Positions 11,336 through 23,591 of a stretch of 64,000 bases of DNA are shown here, in pieces. Under the pieces are notes generated by a model, which saw only the letters and a list, made by a program, of their open reading frames with translations, ran no database searches and was not told where the DNA came from. The DNA lies in the NCBI RefSeq assembly GCF_042477335.2, contig NC_091251.1:27482501-27546500 (forward strand), in the 5' to 3' direction. The DNA comes from Ovis canadensis (Eukaryota; Chordata; Mammalia; Artiodactyla; Bovidae). The position numbers and the translations under genes are program-made. Within the stretch, counting starts at the first letter, position 1, and every line of letters begins with the position of its first letter.

Positions 11336-13689
11336 GGGACCTGGGATGGATTCTTAAGTTAATCAGACATTATAATAGACTATGGTGTAAAGGAATGTGG
11401 TATTTTTTAACATTTAGAAAAATGGTTCACAGTCCAGGTTAGTGAAGGGTAAGAAGAGTTTTTTTAAGTTGTATACCTATCATACCCTCTTTCTTCCAAA
11501 CACCTATTTATCCACCCTCCCCTTTGACATGATTTATTGCCACCCCGTTCCATTATAAAATACCAATTTAGAGAATATAAGAAATTTAGGAATGTGCATA
11601 AGCTTCATTTTCCATTTAAATCACTGGAAAGGGTCTTGTTTTTTTGCATTCTCATTTTAAAAGTGTTTACAGTTGTGCTAATATATATGATGTTTATATT
11701 TAACATTTAGATGAAGCGTTTATTTGTATAAAAAAGCACTACAATATAAATTGTGATGTTCTTATTTATAGAACTAGTTTTGAATTTCATAGTTCAGGTG
11801 ATCTTTGTATTATTACAAAATGCTAATCATGTTTTGCTCCTTGTACCTCTTAATTTAATGGGCCAACTTTAAGTTTTTCTTTCCATATCCACTTTTTTAT
11901 TTTCAGCAACTATAGCAATTCATTTTAAATTGACTTACACTTTCAAAATTCAGATTGTAGGAAAAACAACTCTCTCTATACATAATCCATAATTATAATA
12001 CTTTTATGGATTTCTATTTGACCTAAGAAACAATGCCTTTACAATTATTCTGGAACAGTAATGCTTATATTTTAGGTAGGTTTTTACTCTAAAAAGTAAA
12101 ACTTTTTAATGACAACTCATCTATATATCAAATTTATAGAATAATAAAAGAGATTTGTTCTCTTTGAAATATGTAAATATAATGTCTGACTGTGCATTTG
12201 AATTGCCCTGTTGTGATATACACAGCTCAAAATAAATGAGTTTCTGTTTGTGTGCTGTTTAGCTAAAGGCAATGAAAATAATTAAAAATGCTTTTGTTCT
12301 TTGGGAATTTTTTAGTTCTGATTTATTAAAAATAGAACTGGAAGAATATTTGTGAACCTGCTTTGTGAGGTACTCCCTAGACCTGTAAACTCAAATGCAA
12401 ATCACTTGGAGTTGATAGAAGAAAAGGAAAAAGAATCTCTTTGAAGATTTATTCATGAAATACTTATGATAATGATGAAAAAGTTGTAAAAGTCCCAATT
12501 TCACACTGTTGTTTTCTTTTTACAAGGGAAAAGTACATATATTGTTGATGTTTTTTAGAGTCCTTTTGGTATAAGCTGGTTTGAACTTATATCTAAGTAG
12601 GGTATTTCTTTTTCTCTTGCAGTATTCTCAATTACTATTATGTTATAATAAGATTAGTGGCTTTAGAAAACTTATTTGGGAGTTGTTTTCAAAGTGTTTA
12701 TTTGCAAATGATGCAAATATCCATCCCATCCCATATAGGGAAAAGGGGTTTATAATTACAAGATGAAAATGTTCAAAGCTCAGCTTCCTCTCTGAAGTTA
12801 GAGAATTCAGTGTCCACTCTTAGATAAGTATTTAGAATTTAGTGATTGTTTTTAAAAGTCAGGAATATGAGAGTTATCGCGTAACAATTACTCTGTAATT
12901 CTTTGAAACGACATTTGTGTGACAGCTAATAAATTGCATTTCAAATTGAACTTCTTTCTTGTACCTGTTTATACATGTCCTTCCTGTGCCATTCATGTAG
13001 CAGTGTTCCTTAAAAATTCTGTAGGTAAACTTGTCAGTGTGGCTGATCATAAGGGCTTGAGAGTTGCTCTCCCAATGAAAAGATGAACTGACAGCTGGGA
13101 ATTTAGGGCTAAAGGTATGTGAGATGATGGTCTTTGGAGAATAATTGCTTTTCAGAGTATAAGTTCTACAGCTTTTGCTTGGATTCTGAAACAGTCTTTG
13201 TATCTTATCTTCTTATCCACTGTCTTCATAAACTGTCAGAAGTAGCCTACTAGTTATGCAGTTACCTGAACCACGTCTGTGATCGCTGTATTCATCTAGG
13301 ATCTCTCTACTTAGTTTTAAGGCAGTGGTAAATATACCTACTCAGTAGAAATTTGCACCTCCCAGATAAGTTAAGGCCTGAACTTTAGACATAAAAATTT
13401 AATTTAGCACCACCAACTAGATTGTTTTAGGAAAATATTTCTAGATTAATGTGGTATGTCTTGGCATAGGTGTTTTTTTTGTTATGAGAGCTAGTTCTGT
13501 TTATGTGTATGCCTTTTCATCAGGTACTGAGGTAAATCAAATCATAAAAATTAAATAGAAGTGTAGAAGGGAAGTAACGGAATTGTTTAATACTGTGTGA
13601 GCATAGAAGAGAAGACTGACTAGGCTGAGGTTTGAGTGGGTCTCCTACTAGCTCATAAAGTGATTTCAAGTAAATGTGTTTCTGTACTT
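11336..13689 (+). other. PIAS1 intron, AT-rich, no recognised element
   Basis: This long unique-looking intronic stretch shows no exon candidates with matching PIAS1 sequence and no ruminant SINE. Confidence 0.5.
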
Positions 13690-13850
13690 TAATTAATAAT
13701 GGGGGGCATATATTGAGTGCTTACTATGTGTTAGACCCTGTACAATGAATATAATTTAGACCCTCAGTCTTATGGCATAGATGCTATTTTTATCCCCATT
13801 TTACAAAACTAAGGCTCAGAGAGACTAAATAACATCCAAAATTCACAGCC
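13690..13850 (-). mobile_element. MIR SINE, antisense
   Basis: TATTGAGTGCTTACTATGTG, then TTATCCCCATTTTACAAAAC and AAGGCTCAGAGAGACTAAAT follow the reversed MIR order. Confidence 0.7.
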
Positions 13851-15018
13851 TAAGTGAATGGTGCCTCCTAGAAACTATCCAGCATGCACAGCTGAAGCCT
13901 GATCAGTACACAGGACCATCTTCCTGCTGTATATGTAGCAGGTACATTTCCTAGTGCTGAAGATACAGAGATGAGCCAGATGTGTTTCTTGGAGGAGAAA
14001 CACATAAATAAATAGCGTGATCATATGCAGGGTGGAGTTGGGAGCACAGAGGAGGAAACTGTCAGTTTTCTCTGTATCCTTCTCTGTATCCTGTTCATAC
14101 TTCTGATACTATACACTGGCATTTCTCCTTTCTCAAGATGATGGCACATTCTGGGTCCTTGTTTGTTCTTCATCACTAAATCCTGTTGAAGTAAGGGGGA
14201 AATCATGTTCTATCAAAGATAGAAAGAGAGGCCCAGCAAGGGTTAAGTGCCTTTCCTAGAGGCACAGTAAGTCACTGGTGCCAGAACAATAATTTAGGAC
14301 CCCAAATGACAGTTTCCTTGGTAGACTAGGAAATTGCACGTTTCCCTGAAATTCAAAGCCAAGAATCTTTTTTTTTTTCCTATTTAACTTTTATACTTTT
14401 CAAACCTTCATATTTTTCAAGCTCACATGTGTGAAAATCTTTTCCTAATATTTAGTGAAAAAAAATACGGTAATTGAAAGTAGGTGACTTCTATACTATA
14501 TGGGCACTATGACCTCTGGGGACCCTGCAGTGGTTATCTGGCTGAACTGTATGAAGTGTCCTCCATGCAAGGAGGTGGTGATATGGTAGCTCCCTGGGCA
14601 GGTCTTGGGACAGCTTTTCTGCTTTGGGCCAAAGCTAGCAGTTCAGACCAAATGAAGCAGATCTCATTGTTCATAGGACAAACTCGACCTGTGTCAGCAG
14701 AAGCACTGTTTGCAGGGCAAGAAGAGCAAGTCTCATAACATAACAGAGATGCAAGAGGTCCAGAGGTGTTTGCTGAATTGCCTGTGATGGTACCCAGTGA
14801 GGGAAGAGAGTGTGAACAACTGGCTTTGCTCAGAGCTGCCATTTGGCAGTTATGCCAAACACGGGAGTGCTTATTCTGTTTTGACCTGTGAATTACTCTC
14901 ATTCAGAGATCAGGTTGATTGTATCTTGAGCATTTAGTAAGGCATTCATTTTTCCTTTCCCAGTACCTGGTAAAGTGGTTCTTTTCTGGATTCGGGACTA
15001 CCCTAAGAATTTGGTAAA
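13851..15018 (+). other. PIAS1 intron
   Basis: Mostly unique intronic sequence with no exon. The stretch 14220-14330 (GCCCAGCAAGGGTTAAGTGC) may be a weak MIR remnant. Confidence 0.4.
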
Positions 15019-15033
15019 AGCATTCTCTGGAAA

Positions 15034-15293
15034 GGAGAAGGCAATGGCACCCCACTCCAGTACTCTTGCCTGGAAAATCCCATGGATGGAGGAGCCTGGT
15101 AGGCTGCAGTCCATGAGGTCGCTAAGAGTTGGACACGACTGAGTGACTTCACTGTCACTTTTCACTTTGATGCGTTGGAGAAGGAAATGGCAACCCACTC
15201 CAATGCTCTTGCCTGGAGAATCCCAGGGACAGTGGAGCCTGATGGGCTGCCGTCTGTGGGGTCGCACAGAGTCGGACACGACTGAAGCAACTT
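15034..15293 (+). mobile_element. BOV-A2 SINE with perfect 15-base target-site duplication
   Basis: The element is two head-to-tail Bov-A monomers, each with CACTCCA(G/A)T and a terminal GACACGACTGA. It is flanked by an identical 15-mer AGCATTCTCTGGAAA at 15019-15033 and 15294-15308. It lies about 315 bases before the SP-RING exon, in the transcribed sense. Confidence 0.95.
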
Positions 15294-15607
15294 AGCATTC
15301 TCTGGAAAAATGCACACACTTGTAAGATTTTTGTGTGTAATTTCAAGGGATTCATGGTCCTTTCCCGTAAAAGTGGATCTGTAAGCTGTGAATTGAGGGT
15401 AAATAACCTCTGCTGTAGATTTTCCATAGTCTCTGTATTTTAATATCCAAAGAAATAATAGTAATTTTCAACCTGTAGGTGTTTCACAGGAAGTGTGTTG
15501 AAAGTAGACACAATATGCTTTAAATCAGAATACATGCACATTGTGTTTCAGGAAAGACTTTCAACAACGGTTGTCTAATATTTAACTTTTGTCTCCCTCT
15601 GTTAAAG

Positions 15608-15768
15608 CTTGGGAAAATGCGGCTGACAATTCCATGTCGGGCCCTTACATGTTCTCATCTGCAGTGTTTTGATGCAACTCTTTATATTCAGATGAATGAG
15701 AAAAAACCAACTTGGGTTTGTCCTGTCTGTGATAAGAAGGCCCCATATGAACACCTTATTATTGATGG
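15608..15768 (+). CDS. PIAS1: PIAS1 coding exon with SP-RING core, residues 337-390
   Basis: This exon carries the SP-RING zinc module that binds the SUMO-loaded E2 UBC9. The visible ligand set is TCSHLQC followed by CPVC, so by my numbering Cys351, His353, Cys374 and Cys377 are the likely zinc ligands; Cys351 is the residue commonly mutated to inactivate PIAS1. The acceptor is TTAAAG, with the pyrimidine-rich stretch further upstream, and the donor is GTATGT. Reading on past the donor gives an ORF with an intronic tail from 15769, which is not protein. A BOV-A2 SINE sits about 315 bases upstream. Confidence 0.96.
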
Positions 15769-17478
15769 GTATGTCACTTTAAAGTTTTTCCTTGTACTTC
15801 ATAGTAACCATCTATTAAAGTTTTGTTACCTATCAGGTTTGGGATTAAAATTCTATAGATAGTGGTTTCTGAGTTATATATGTGTAGGATATTCATGACT
15901 GTAGAAATTATATTTTTTCTAAGAAATTAATATTGTGACTATTTTCCCTTTTTAACTATGTCTTCTTCTTTTAAAGATACATGCCTCACTGTCAGTGCCT
16001 CCTGACATTTACCATTTTAAAGGACCGGTGGTTCTGAGCAGGGTATAGCTTACATCTTTTCCTAACATGAATCCATCTGTCCCTAGACGTGCAGACCTTT
16101 CTAGGGGAAGAATGAAAGAATTGTGAAACTCTGGTTCACCTCAGCTGACCAGAAGTTGGGCTGTTTTTGAAGATTTTCTGGTGCTTCATTTGCTATATGG
16201 GTCTACTCCCTGCTGTGTGGGCTCCTAAAAGTGATCAACACACTGAATAGCAGCTGTCTTTATTTCTGTTTCCCCTAAAATACTTGTCTTTGTCTTTCTT
16301 CTCCATCTACAGCATCACAACAGTTATTTCTTTTTTTCCTGACATTCCAGTGTTTTATCTGTCCTTCCACACATCTTCAAATGTCTTTTTAAATTTTCTC
16401 CTATTCTCTAGCCTCCATTTTTTTCCCTTTTTCCCTCTGAACAAAAATAAATTGTGAAAAGAAAAAAATATATTCTTGACATTTCCTGTGCGCTCTAGCA
16501 AAATGCTTAATGTATCTTATCTATAGTATTTGAGGAAACAAAGGAGCCAGAAGGTATAACATAAGGAATGGAATACATTTAGCAATACAGGTGTAACCCA
16601 GAGCTTGAAAGATGCCAAACCCATCATATGAGGGAGAGTAAATGTGTAACTTAAATGTTTTATGTTTAATTTTTCAGAGATGTCAGTGATCACTAATAAA
16701 TTGAATAATATTTTACCAACTCTATATATTACATAACTTTAGATGCTCCCATCAATTGGGATTTTTCTTTCTTATTATAATATCCACACATACACACTCC
16801 TAAAGAAAAATTGGAAAGCGCAGGAAAATAAAAAGATGTATTATTTTCTGATTTTTATTTTCCCATAATTGTGATTATATAATATCAGTATTTTTTTATC
16901 CTTTGGTTTCGTTTAACATAACCTAAGAATTTGATCATTCATGTTACACATTTTGGCAAATCTCGTTTTTTAGTATCTGCATGGTATTTATCAAGGAGTT
17001 CTATCTTTCAGTACATATTTTTACATGTATTTCTACAGTTATCGAATAAGATGTGCTTATTGTAGGCAATTTGGATTATGATGAAAAGTTTAAAGAAAAA
17101 GAATAAATATCTTCCATGTTACCTCTCAGAGATAACCACTATTTATATACCACTCACACACAGAATTTTGTCTTTGAAATACAGAGTTTTCTTTCTTTGT
17201 CCTCTTCCCACTTGCTGTGAACATACACCCCCCCATGTTACTTTTTTTTAAATCTCTGGAAACCTCATTTTTCAGTTATGTAATATTTTCTTGCATAAAC
17301 CTACCATAATAATAAGTAACTATTTTCCTATTTAGCCCTAGATTTTAAGAACAAATAATACCTTGTACTTTCTTATTTATATACTTGTACAAAAAATAGG
17401 TCTGAATGTTTTTGAACAGTAATTCTAATAGGTCTTAATTTAGAATGTGATATTCAAAGGACAAATTGTTTTTTATAG
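15769..17478 (+). other. PIAS1 intron
   Basis: AT-rich intron between the two SP-RING exons. Nothing beyond simple T- and A-rich tracts is recognised. Confidence 0.6.
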
Positions 17479-17609
17479 CTTGTTTATGGAAATCCTAAAG
17501 TACTGTACAGATTGTGATGAAATACAGTTTAAGGAGGACGGCTCTTGGGCACCTATGAGATCAAAAAAGGAAGTACAGGAAGTTTCTGCCTCTTACAATG
17601 GAGTTGATG
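17479..17609 (+). CDS. PIAS1: PIAS1 coding exon, end of SP-RING domain, residues 391-433
   Basis: The exon follows a TTTTATAG acceptor and ends at GTGAGT. It translates from LFMEILKYCTDCDEIQF to ASYNGVD, the C-terminal half of the PIAS SP-RING/SP-CTD region that contacts SUMO in related Siz/PIAS ligases. The first base completes Gly390 and the last base begins Gly434. No disruption is seen. Confidence 0.94.
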
Positions 17610-18308
17610 GTGAGTGTTAGTTTTCCAAAAGGATGGTACAGTCTCCTTGCTCTTTTAAAGCCTGGTTTTCAATATTAAAACTCAACTTTTTTAAAGAATA
17701 TTCAGTAATTTATGGATAGCACAGTAACTCTTATTAAATTATTGATTAAATGTTCAGAAGTAGTGAAGCTCTTTTTAAATTCACCTTTTGCAAGGTTTTA
17801 TATTTTTGTGTATGAGGTTTCAGAGTAACATAACTTAATAAGCTTTTTTTTTGTAAAGTCATGCTTTTGAAATGGTATCCTTTTAAATTTTTAACAGACT
17901 TGATATAGGTTAGTGAATGTTCTTTTTTCATTTGCATTTTTCTCTAGCTTCTAGTATATTTTTGCTGTAAGGAAGCGAAAGTGTTCCCATAACATTTCTC
18001 TGTGTATCAGGTAATGTACAGGTAAATGTGTAATATGTGAATTTGCTCTCAGACTGTTTTTATTGTGAGGCGGATGTAACATTTTGATTCTTCTAACTCA
18101 GAATTGTTTAAAAAAAAATCCTTGACAATCTATACTAGTAGTCTTGAGCTTAGAGGAACAGAGCCACTATTGCTTTTTTCTTCTTAGGCCCCAGCAATAT
18201 AACTGGTAAAGTCTAAACTATAACTGATAGACTAATCCATAGGCTGAGGAAAAATAAGAGATATCACAGGCCTTTTTTTTGCCTTGTGTTTCAATTATTC
18301 CCTCCTAG
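17610..18308 (+). other. PIAS1 intron, short
   Basis: A 699-base intron with GTGAGT and CTCCTAG ends. No element is recognised. Confidence 0.7.
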
Positions 18309-18489
18309 GATGCTTAAGCTCCACATTAGAGCACCAAGTGGCTTCTCATCACCAGTCCTCAAATAAAAGTAAGAAAGTAGAGGTGATTGATCTAACTATA
18401 GACAGTTCATCAGATGAAGAAGAGGAAGAGCCATCTGCCAAGAGAACCTGTCCTTCCCTATCTCCAACATCGCCACTAAATAATAAAGG
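18309..18489 (+). CDS. PIAS1: PIAS1 coding exon with SUMO-interacting motif, residues 434-494
   Basis: The acceptor is CTCCTAG and the donor GTAAGT. The exon encodes the hydrophobic SUMO-interacting motif VEVIDLTID (about residues 457-465), followed directly by SSSDEEEEE, a serine and acid cluster of the type phosphorylated by CK2 that strengthens SUMO binding in PIAS1. A basic PSAKRT segment follows. A BovB fragment begins about 150 bases downstream in the intron. Confidence 0.95.
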
Positions 18490-18636
18490 GTAAGTGCTGA
18501 GATCTTTTTATAAAAAAAGTCATTGTGACAGTTAATTTTGAAAATAGGATTAAAAGATCTGCCAAATAAAATGGTTATGCATGATTGTAAACAGTACAGA
18601 GAATGAGTTGGATTGTTCTCAGTGTATTTATTTCTT

Positions 18637-19745
18637 CAGTTCAGTTCAATTGCTAAGTCATGTCCGACTCTTTGTGACCCCATGAACTGCAGCACGCCAG
18701 GCCTCCCTGTCCATCACCAACTCCCGGAGTCCACTCAAACCCATGTCCATTGAGTCAGTGATGCCATCTAACCATCTCATCCTCTGTCATCCCCTTCTCC
18801 TGCCCTGAATCTTTCCCAGCATCGGGGTCTTTTCCAATGAGTCAGCTCTTTGCATCAGGTGGCCAAAATATTGGAGTTTTAGCCTCAACATCAGTCCTAC
18901 CAATGAAGACCCAGGACTGATCTCCTTTAGGATGGACTGGTTGGATCTCTTTGCAGTCCAGGGGACTCTCAAGTTCTCCAACACCACCGTTCAAAAGCAT
19001 CAATTCTTCCGCGCTCAGCTTTCTTTATAGTTCAACTCTCACATCCATACGTGACCACTGGAAAAACCATAGCCTTGACTAGATGGACTTTTGTTGACAA
19101 AGTAATGTCTCTGTTTTTTAATATGCTGTCTAGGTTGGTCATAACTTTCCTTCCAAGGAGTAAGTGTCTTTTAATTTCATGGCTGCAATCACCATCTGCA
19201 GTGATTTTGGAGCCCAAAAAAATAGCCACTGTTTCCACTGTTTGCCCATCTATTTCCCATGAAGTGATGGGACCAGATGCCATGATCTTAGTTTTCTGAA
19301 TGTTGAGCTTTAAGCCAACTTTTTCACTCTCCTCTTCCACTTTCATCAAGAGGCTCTTTAGTTTTTCTTCACTTTCTGCCATAAGGGTGGTGTCATCTGC
19401 ATATCTGAGGTTATTGATATTTCTCCCGGCAATCTTAATTGCAGCTTGTGCTTCCTCCAGCCCAGCGTTTCTTATGATGTACTCTGCATATAAGCTAAAT
19501 AAGTAGAGCAACAATATACAGCCTTGACGTACTCCTTTTCCTATTTGGAACCAGTCTGTTGTTCCATGTCCAGTTCTAACTGTTGCTTCCTGACCTGCAT
19601 ATAGGTTTCTCAAGAGGCAGGTCAGGTGGTCTGGTATTCCCATCTCTCTCAGAATTTCCCACAGTTTATTGTGATCCACACAGTCAAAGGCTTTGGCATA
19701 GTCAATAAAGCAGAAACAGATGTTTTTCTGGAACTCTTGCTTTTC
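18637..19745 (-). mobile_element. BovB (RTE-type) LINE, 5'-truncated, antisense
   Basis: The left end is the reversed BovB 3' terminus (TTCAGTTCAGTTCAATTGC). On the minus strand 19032-19679 is open for 215 residues and contains the reverse-transcriptase box [10 protein letters not shown] and the preceding QIGKGVRQGC. Only the C-terminal part of the polymerase is present. A convincing target duplication was not found; TTTCTT at both ends is too short to count. Confidence 0.9.
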
Positions 19746-19811
19746 TTAAGGGGCTGGAATAATGCATTAAAGGGGTCACTTGGATATGATATTCATCATA
19801 CCAAAAGATGG

Positions 19812-20035
19812 TTCTAGTACAGTGTTTCTCAAACTTGAATATGCATCGGAATCACCTGAAGGGCTTATTAAAACACACTGTTCTCCTGTACCTCCATGTC
19901 TGATTCAGGAATAGGAACAGAAAATGTTTGGGATTGATCTTGGGTCTCCTACATTGCAGGCAGATTTTTTTTTTTACCGTCTGAGCCCTAATGAGTTCTC
20001 AGGCGATCCTAATGCTGGTCATACGATTTTAAATA
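19812..20035. mobile_element. MER5A-like hAT element broken by a Bov-tA fragment
   Basis: GTGTTTCTCAAACTTGAATA, then CGGAATCACCTGAAGGGC, and far-side AGTTCTCAGGCGATCCTAAT resemble a MER5A nonautonomous hAT copy. Between them, at about 19928-19988, lies a reversed Bov-tA head fragment (GGGTCTCCTACATTGCAGGC, a T run, ACCGTCTGAGCC). Confidence 0.6.
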
Positions 20036-21240
20036 TTTATTCAAACTAGAAAGTGTATGCTGTGAAATTAACCCTAAGTTGAGTGTGTTAAGCAAAAAGC
20101 AGAGAAATACCAGGTAAATGCTTTAAACCTGCCTCAGGATGTGCAAGACTGGCAATGAAAGTGGTCCAAGACTTACGCTGCAGTACACAGTGCTTTCTAT
20201 TTTGCAGGCTCATTTCCCATACTTCCCATTAGTCTCACGTCAATAATAATGTCCCTTGGTTATGCCTCAGTTCACTTCATGAAACGTTATCTGCGTTATG
20301 TAAAACACCCTGTGCTAAACATAAATGGTAATACAGTGAGTTAGTACAGTCCCACCCTTAAAGAGTTTAACATTTTGAAGAGGATGGTAAAATAAGTAGC
20401 GGACTCTATAGCCATACTCTTAAACAGACTGTTGGTCTCTTGAGACACTTCGGAGAATCTCAGCAAAGGACGTCTTGTGTTGCTGAGGCACAGTTGTAGC
20501 ACACAAAAGGTAAATCTAGAAATAGATGTGACCCCTTTTAGGTATATATCAGGAGAGTTATGTGGCCTGATGTAATTGAATAGGAGCTATTTAGAAAATA
20601 TTCCAACACACTAGTGCCTGAAGGAAGAATTTAAGTGAGAGGAGAAAAGTCTGCAGAAAGCGTTGATACAGATTTCAAGGTTTAAGAGGGAAAGTTAACA
20701 CCAGACCAAGAACAGGTACTTTGATGCTTGCAGTCAGATTATTTTCAGGCTTGATATTGTTTCATGAAATGAAAAGATCTTCTATTTGAGTATATTTGTA
20801 GTTACAGGAAAGTTGAAATTTCAACATTAAAAGAGTACAGTTGTGATAAATGTAGCTCCTCTCTTGTTAAAGGACTTTGGCTATTTCAGGAATCTTTATA
20901 ATACAGCTAAACATGTTACACAGGTTGATGTTTCACTCTAGAGTAGCTTATCTCGTCATACTGGTGGGAATAAAGATATTAAAAGCAGTATCATTATTCT
21001 AAATGAAATGGGTATTTAAACACTAATTCTACTTTATATTCTACTTTGTAAACATTCACCATTGATGCAGCCTACCTTGACAGCTGTTAGCCAACAAGCC
21101 TGACCTTGTTATTACACCAGCTTCTTTTTAAAATCTGGGAGTGTTGTGGGGAGTCAGATTATCGAAAGCAGCATAGTTAGAACAAATATCGAATTTTTAT
21201 TCTAAGATTTTATTTTAGATTTTATATTTAATATATATAC
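20036..21240 (+). other. PIAS1 intron
   Basis: No exon and no clear repeat is seen in this stretch. Confidence 0.5.
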
Positions 21241-21246
21241 TTACGG

Positions 21247-21392
21247 GGCTTCCCTGGTGGCTCAGATGCCTGCAGTGCAGGAGACCAGGGTTCAATCCCT
21301 CGATCAGGAAGATCCCCTGGAGAAGGGAATGGCAGCTTACTCCAGTATTCTTGCCTGGAGAATTCCATGGACACAGGAGCCTAGTGGGCTAA
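21247..21392 (+). mobile_element. Bov-tA SINE, 3'-truncated
   Basis: GGCTTCCCTGGTGGCTCAGA through AGGAGCCTAGTGGGCT gives the head and middle of a Bov-tA element. The usual GTCCATGGGGTCGCA end is missing. A reversed Bov-A end fragment follows at 21447-21505 (TTGCTCAGTCATACCCGACT). Confidence 0.8.
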
Positions 21393-21505
21393 TTTATACT
21401 CAAATACATATTTTTAAAAGGTGTGACTATATTATATTTAACATGTGCTTAGTTGCTCAGTCATACCCGACTCTTTGAGACTGCATGGACCATAGCCCTC
21501 CAGTA

Positions 21506-23448
21506 TGACCAAAAACACGTTATTATTTTATTACTTTAAATGCCATTTTAGCACTATTAAAATTTATTTCATAAATCTGGATGTATAAATATTTCATGAA
21601 TTAAGTGCATCATTATATATACATAAGTTCTACTCTTAAGGATATTGATAGTAGTCATATATAGGTAAACATTTTTCCTTAAAGGAAATGTTTTTTGAGT
21701 GTTTAGAAATCTAATATTTCTTCTTTGAATATTTGCTGTGCTGTTTCTCCAAAAATAGCTTGTTTATTATGTTTGGGAAATTACATTAGATGCATTAACT
21801 ACTTCTTGAGCTTCCCAGTGACTAATTGAACCCAGATAGAGTATTTGCAAATGCCAAACCTTTCTCTATTTTCAGATTTAAAAACAAGCTACCTGAAAGC
21901 TTATGATTTTTTTTTTAGTAGGATAACACCATATTCAATACCAGTGCCCATTTTTCAGTAATGACTAGCCTATAAATAGAAACCTAAACCCAGCATATTG
22001 GGTATGTTATTGTGCAGTGTGAAGGTGGAAATCATTTTAGAATACAGTCACAAAATTGGAAGAAAAAGAGCCAGCCAGGAAGTAGAAAGAGGCAAACATT
22101 AGTAAATGTAAAATATTTTGCCGTCTTCAGCCACTGAGTGTTTAGTATTCCTCCAGAAATTTCCTTTGCTCTTTGGTATACCAAGATGTTTTTCAAAGAC
22201 TAGCGTTTCAACTGCTTTTGTCTCTCTTGTAATCCTTTATAATCCCTGGAGTATTGTCAGAGGAAATAGCTAATGGAAAATGGTACTTTCTGTAGATGTA
22301 AGAAGTTTAATTAAGTTTCCATTAGACAAAACAATTTTATGAGATGGATGAGAGTGTATTTTATACTTCATATCCCATTCATAAAAACAAGGTAGCGCAT
22401 CATAACTAGAATGCTGTTCCTGGAAATCCAGCCTTGCTTGGCATCGTTAGAGATACTCTCTACCATTGAAATTGCATCTCCATACCCCCAGCACTTTACA
22501 TGAACTTTTAAATGCAAAAGACAGCCTCTGTCTGTCTCTCTGTTTTCTATAACATATCTGATGGCCTCTTATATGTTTGGGATAGCATATGGCCCTTATG
22601 ATTTCACACAGGACTATGAGAATCCTTTTTCTTTTCAAAATCATTTTAATTCTCCCTTTTCTTTTTCCTTTATTACATCCCCCTTTTTGCTTTTCATTAA
22701 TTTTTGGTAAAAAAGTACTTAACTACTCAGCTACTTAAACATTTCCCTCTATTCTCCCCTAATCCCTCTTTGTTCTTTTTTCTTTTTCCATTTCTACTGT
22801 CCTCCCTTTAAAAACGCTCCATCACCTGTTCATTTTGGAGGATCTCTACTGCTTGTCTTGCTGCCTTCGTTCATTCAGCAGACCTTTTATGCAAACAGCA
22901 TTCCTCATGACTGTGCTGGGCATTAGGTATTCCAAGATAAACAGTACCTAGTTTTTATTCTCATAAATCTTACAAGTCTGAGGGCCAGCTGTTAACTCTT
23001 CACTGCTCAGATTGCTTCATTCCCCTAGTCTTGTTAGATGTGTTTTCTTTGCAAGGATTTACCTATTCTTTTACTTGCCAACACCCTAGTACTTACTTTT
23101 TAAAGGTTTTAGAATTTTGTCTGCTATACTTTTCACTTAGATTTCATTGAAGTGGCTCAACTATGCCTTCGGCCTGCATTCTAAGAGTGTAGATGGTGTT
23201 CCGAAGACAACATGTGATTTATGAATGTTGGATACCATTGCATCCATCTCTTTTCCTTATAGCCTCTGAAAGCTGCTATTAAGTATACAAATTATTTCCT
23301 AATAATCATGGTAGTCTAAATTATATATTGTTTTGCTTTTGTTTTTATTTTCAGCACAAAAACTGGGACTCATTGTGAGATTCTGCCCTTTTATTAAACT
23401 TAAGTTCAGCTGACTCATGAAAATTTTGCAAACCTTTTTTTCTTCTAG
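21506..23448 (+). other. PIAS1 intron
   Basis: AT-rich intron with pyrimidine-rich stretches (about 22640-22810). No exon or clear mobile element is seen before the TTCTTCTAG acceptor. Confidence 0.5.
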
Positions 23449-23591
23449 CATACTGAGTCTTCCACATCAAGCATCTCCAGTGTCCCGTACCCCAAGCCTC
23501 CCTGCTGTAGACACAAGCTATATTAACACATCCCTCATCCAAGACTACAGACATCCTTTCCACATGACACCCATGCCTTATGACTTACAGG
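23449..23591 (+). CDS. PIAS1: PIAS1 coding exon, Ser/Pro-rich region, residues 495-541
   Basis: The exon lies between a TTCTTCTAG acceptor and a GTGAGT donor. It encodes ILSLPHQASPVSRTPSLP, then VDTSYINTSLIQDYRHPFHM and a tail to YDLQ. The region is low in predicted structure, and I infer that the SP and TP dipeptides are phosphorylation sites. One base carries over to the next, very short exon. Confidence 0.94.

Noticed and set aside
14534..14902. 122-residue minus-strand frame in a PIAS1 intron
   Set aside because: Cys/Ser-rich translation with no recognised domain, no neighbouring exons and intronic composition.
15769..15862. Extension of the SP-RING exon frame to a stop at 15860-15862
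   Set aside because: The GTATGT donor at 15769 and the perfect phase to the 17479 exon show this tail is intronic; retention would truncate the protein and is only a possible minor form.
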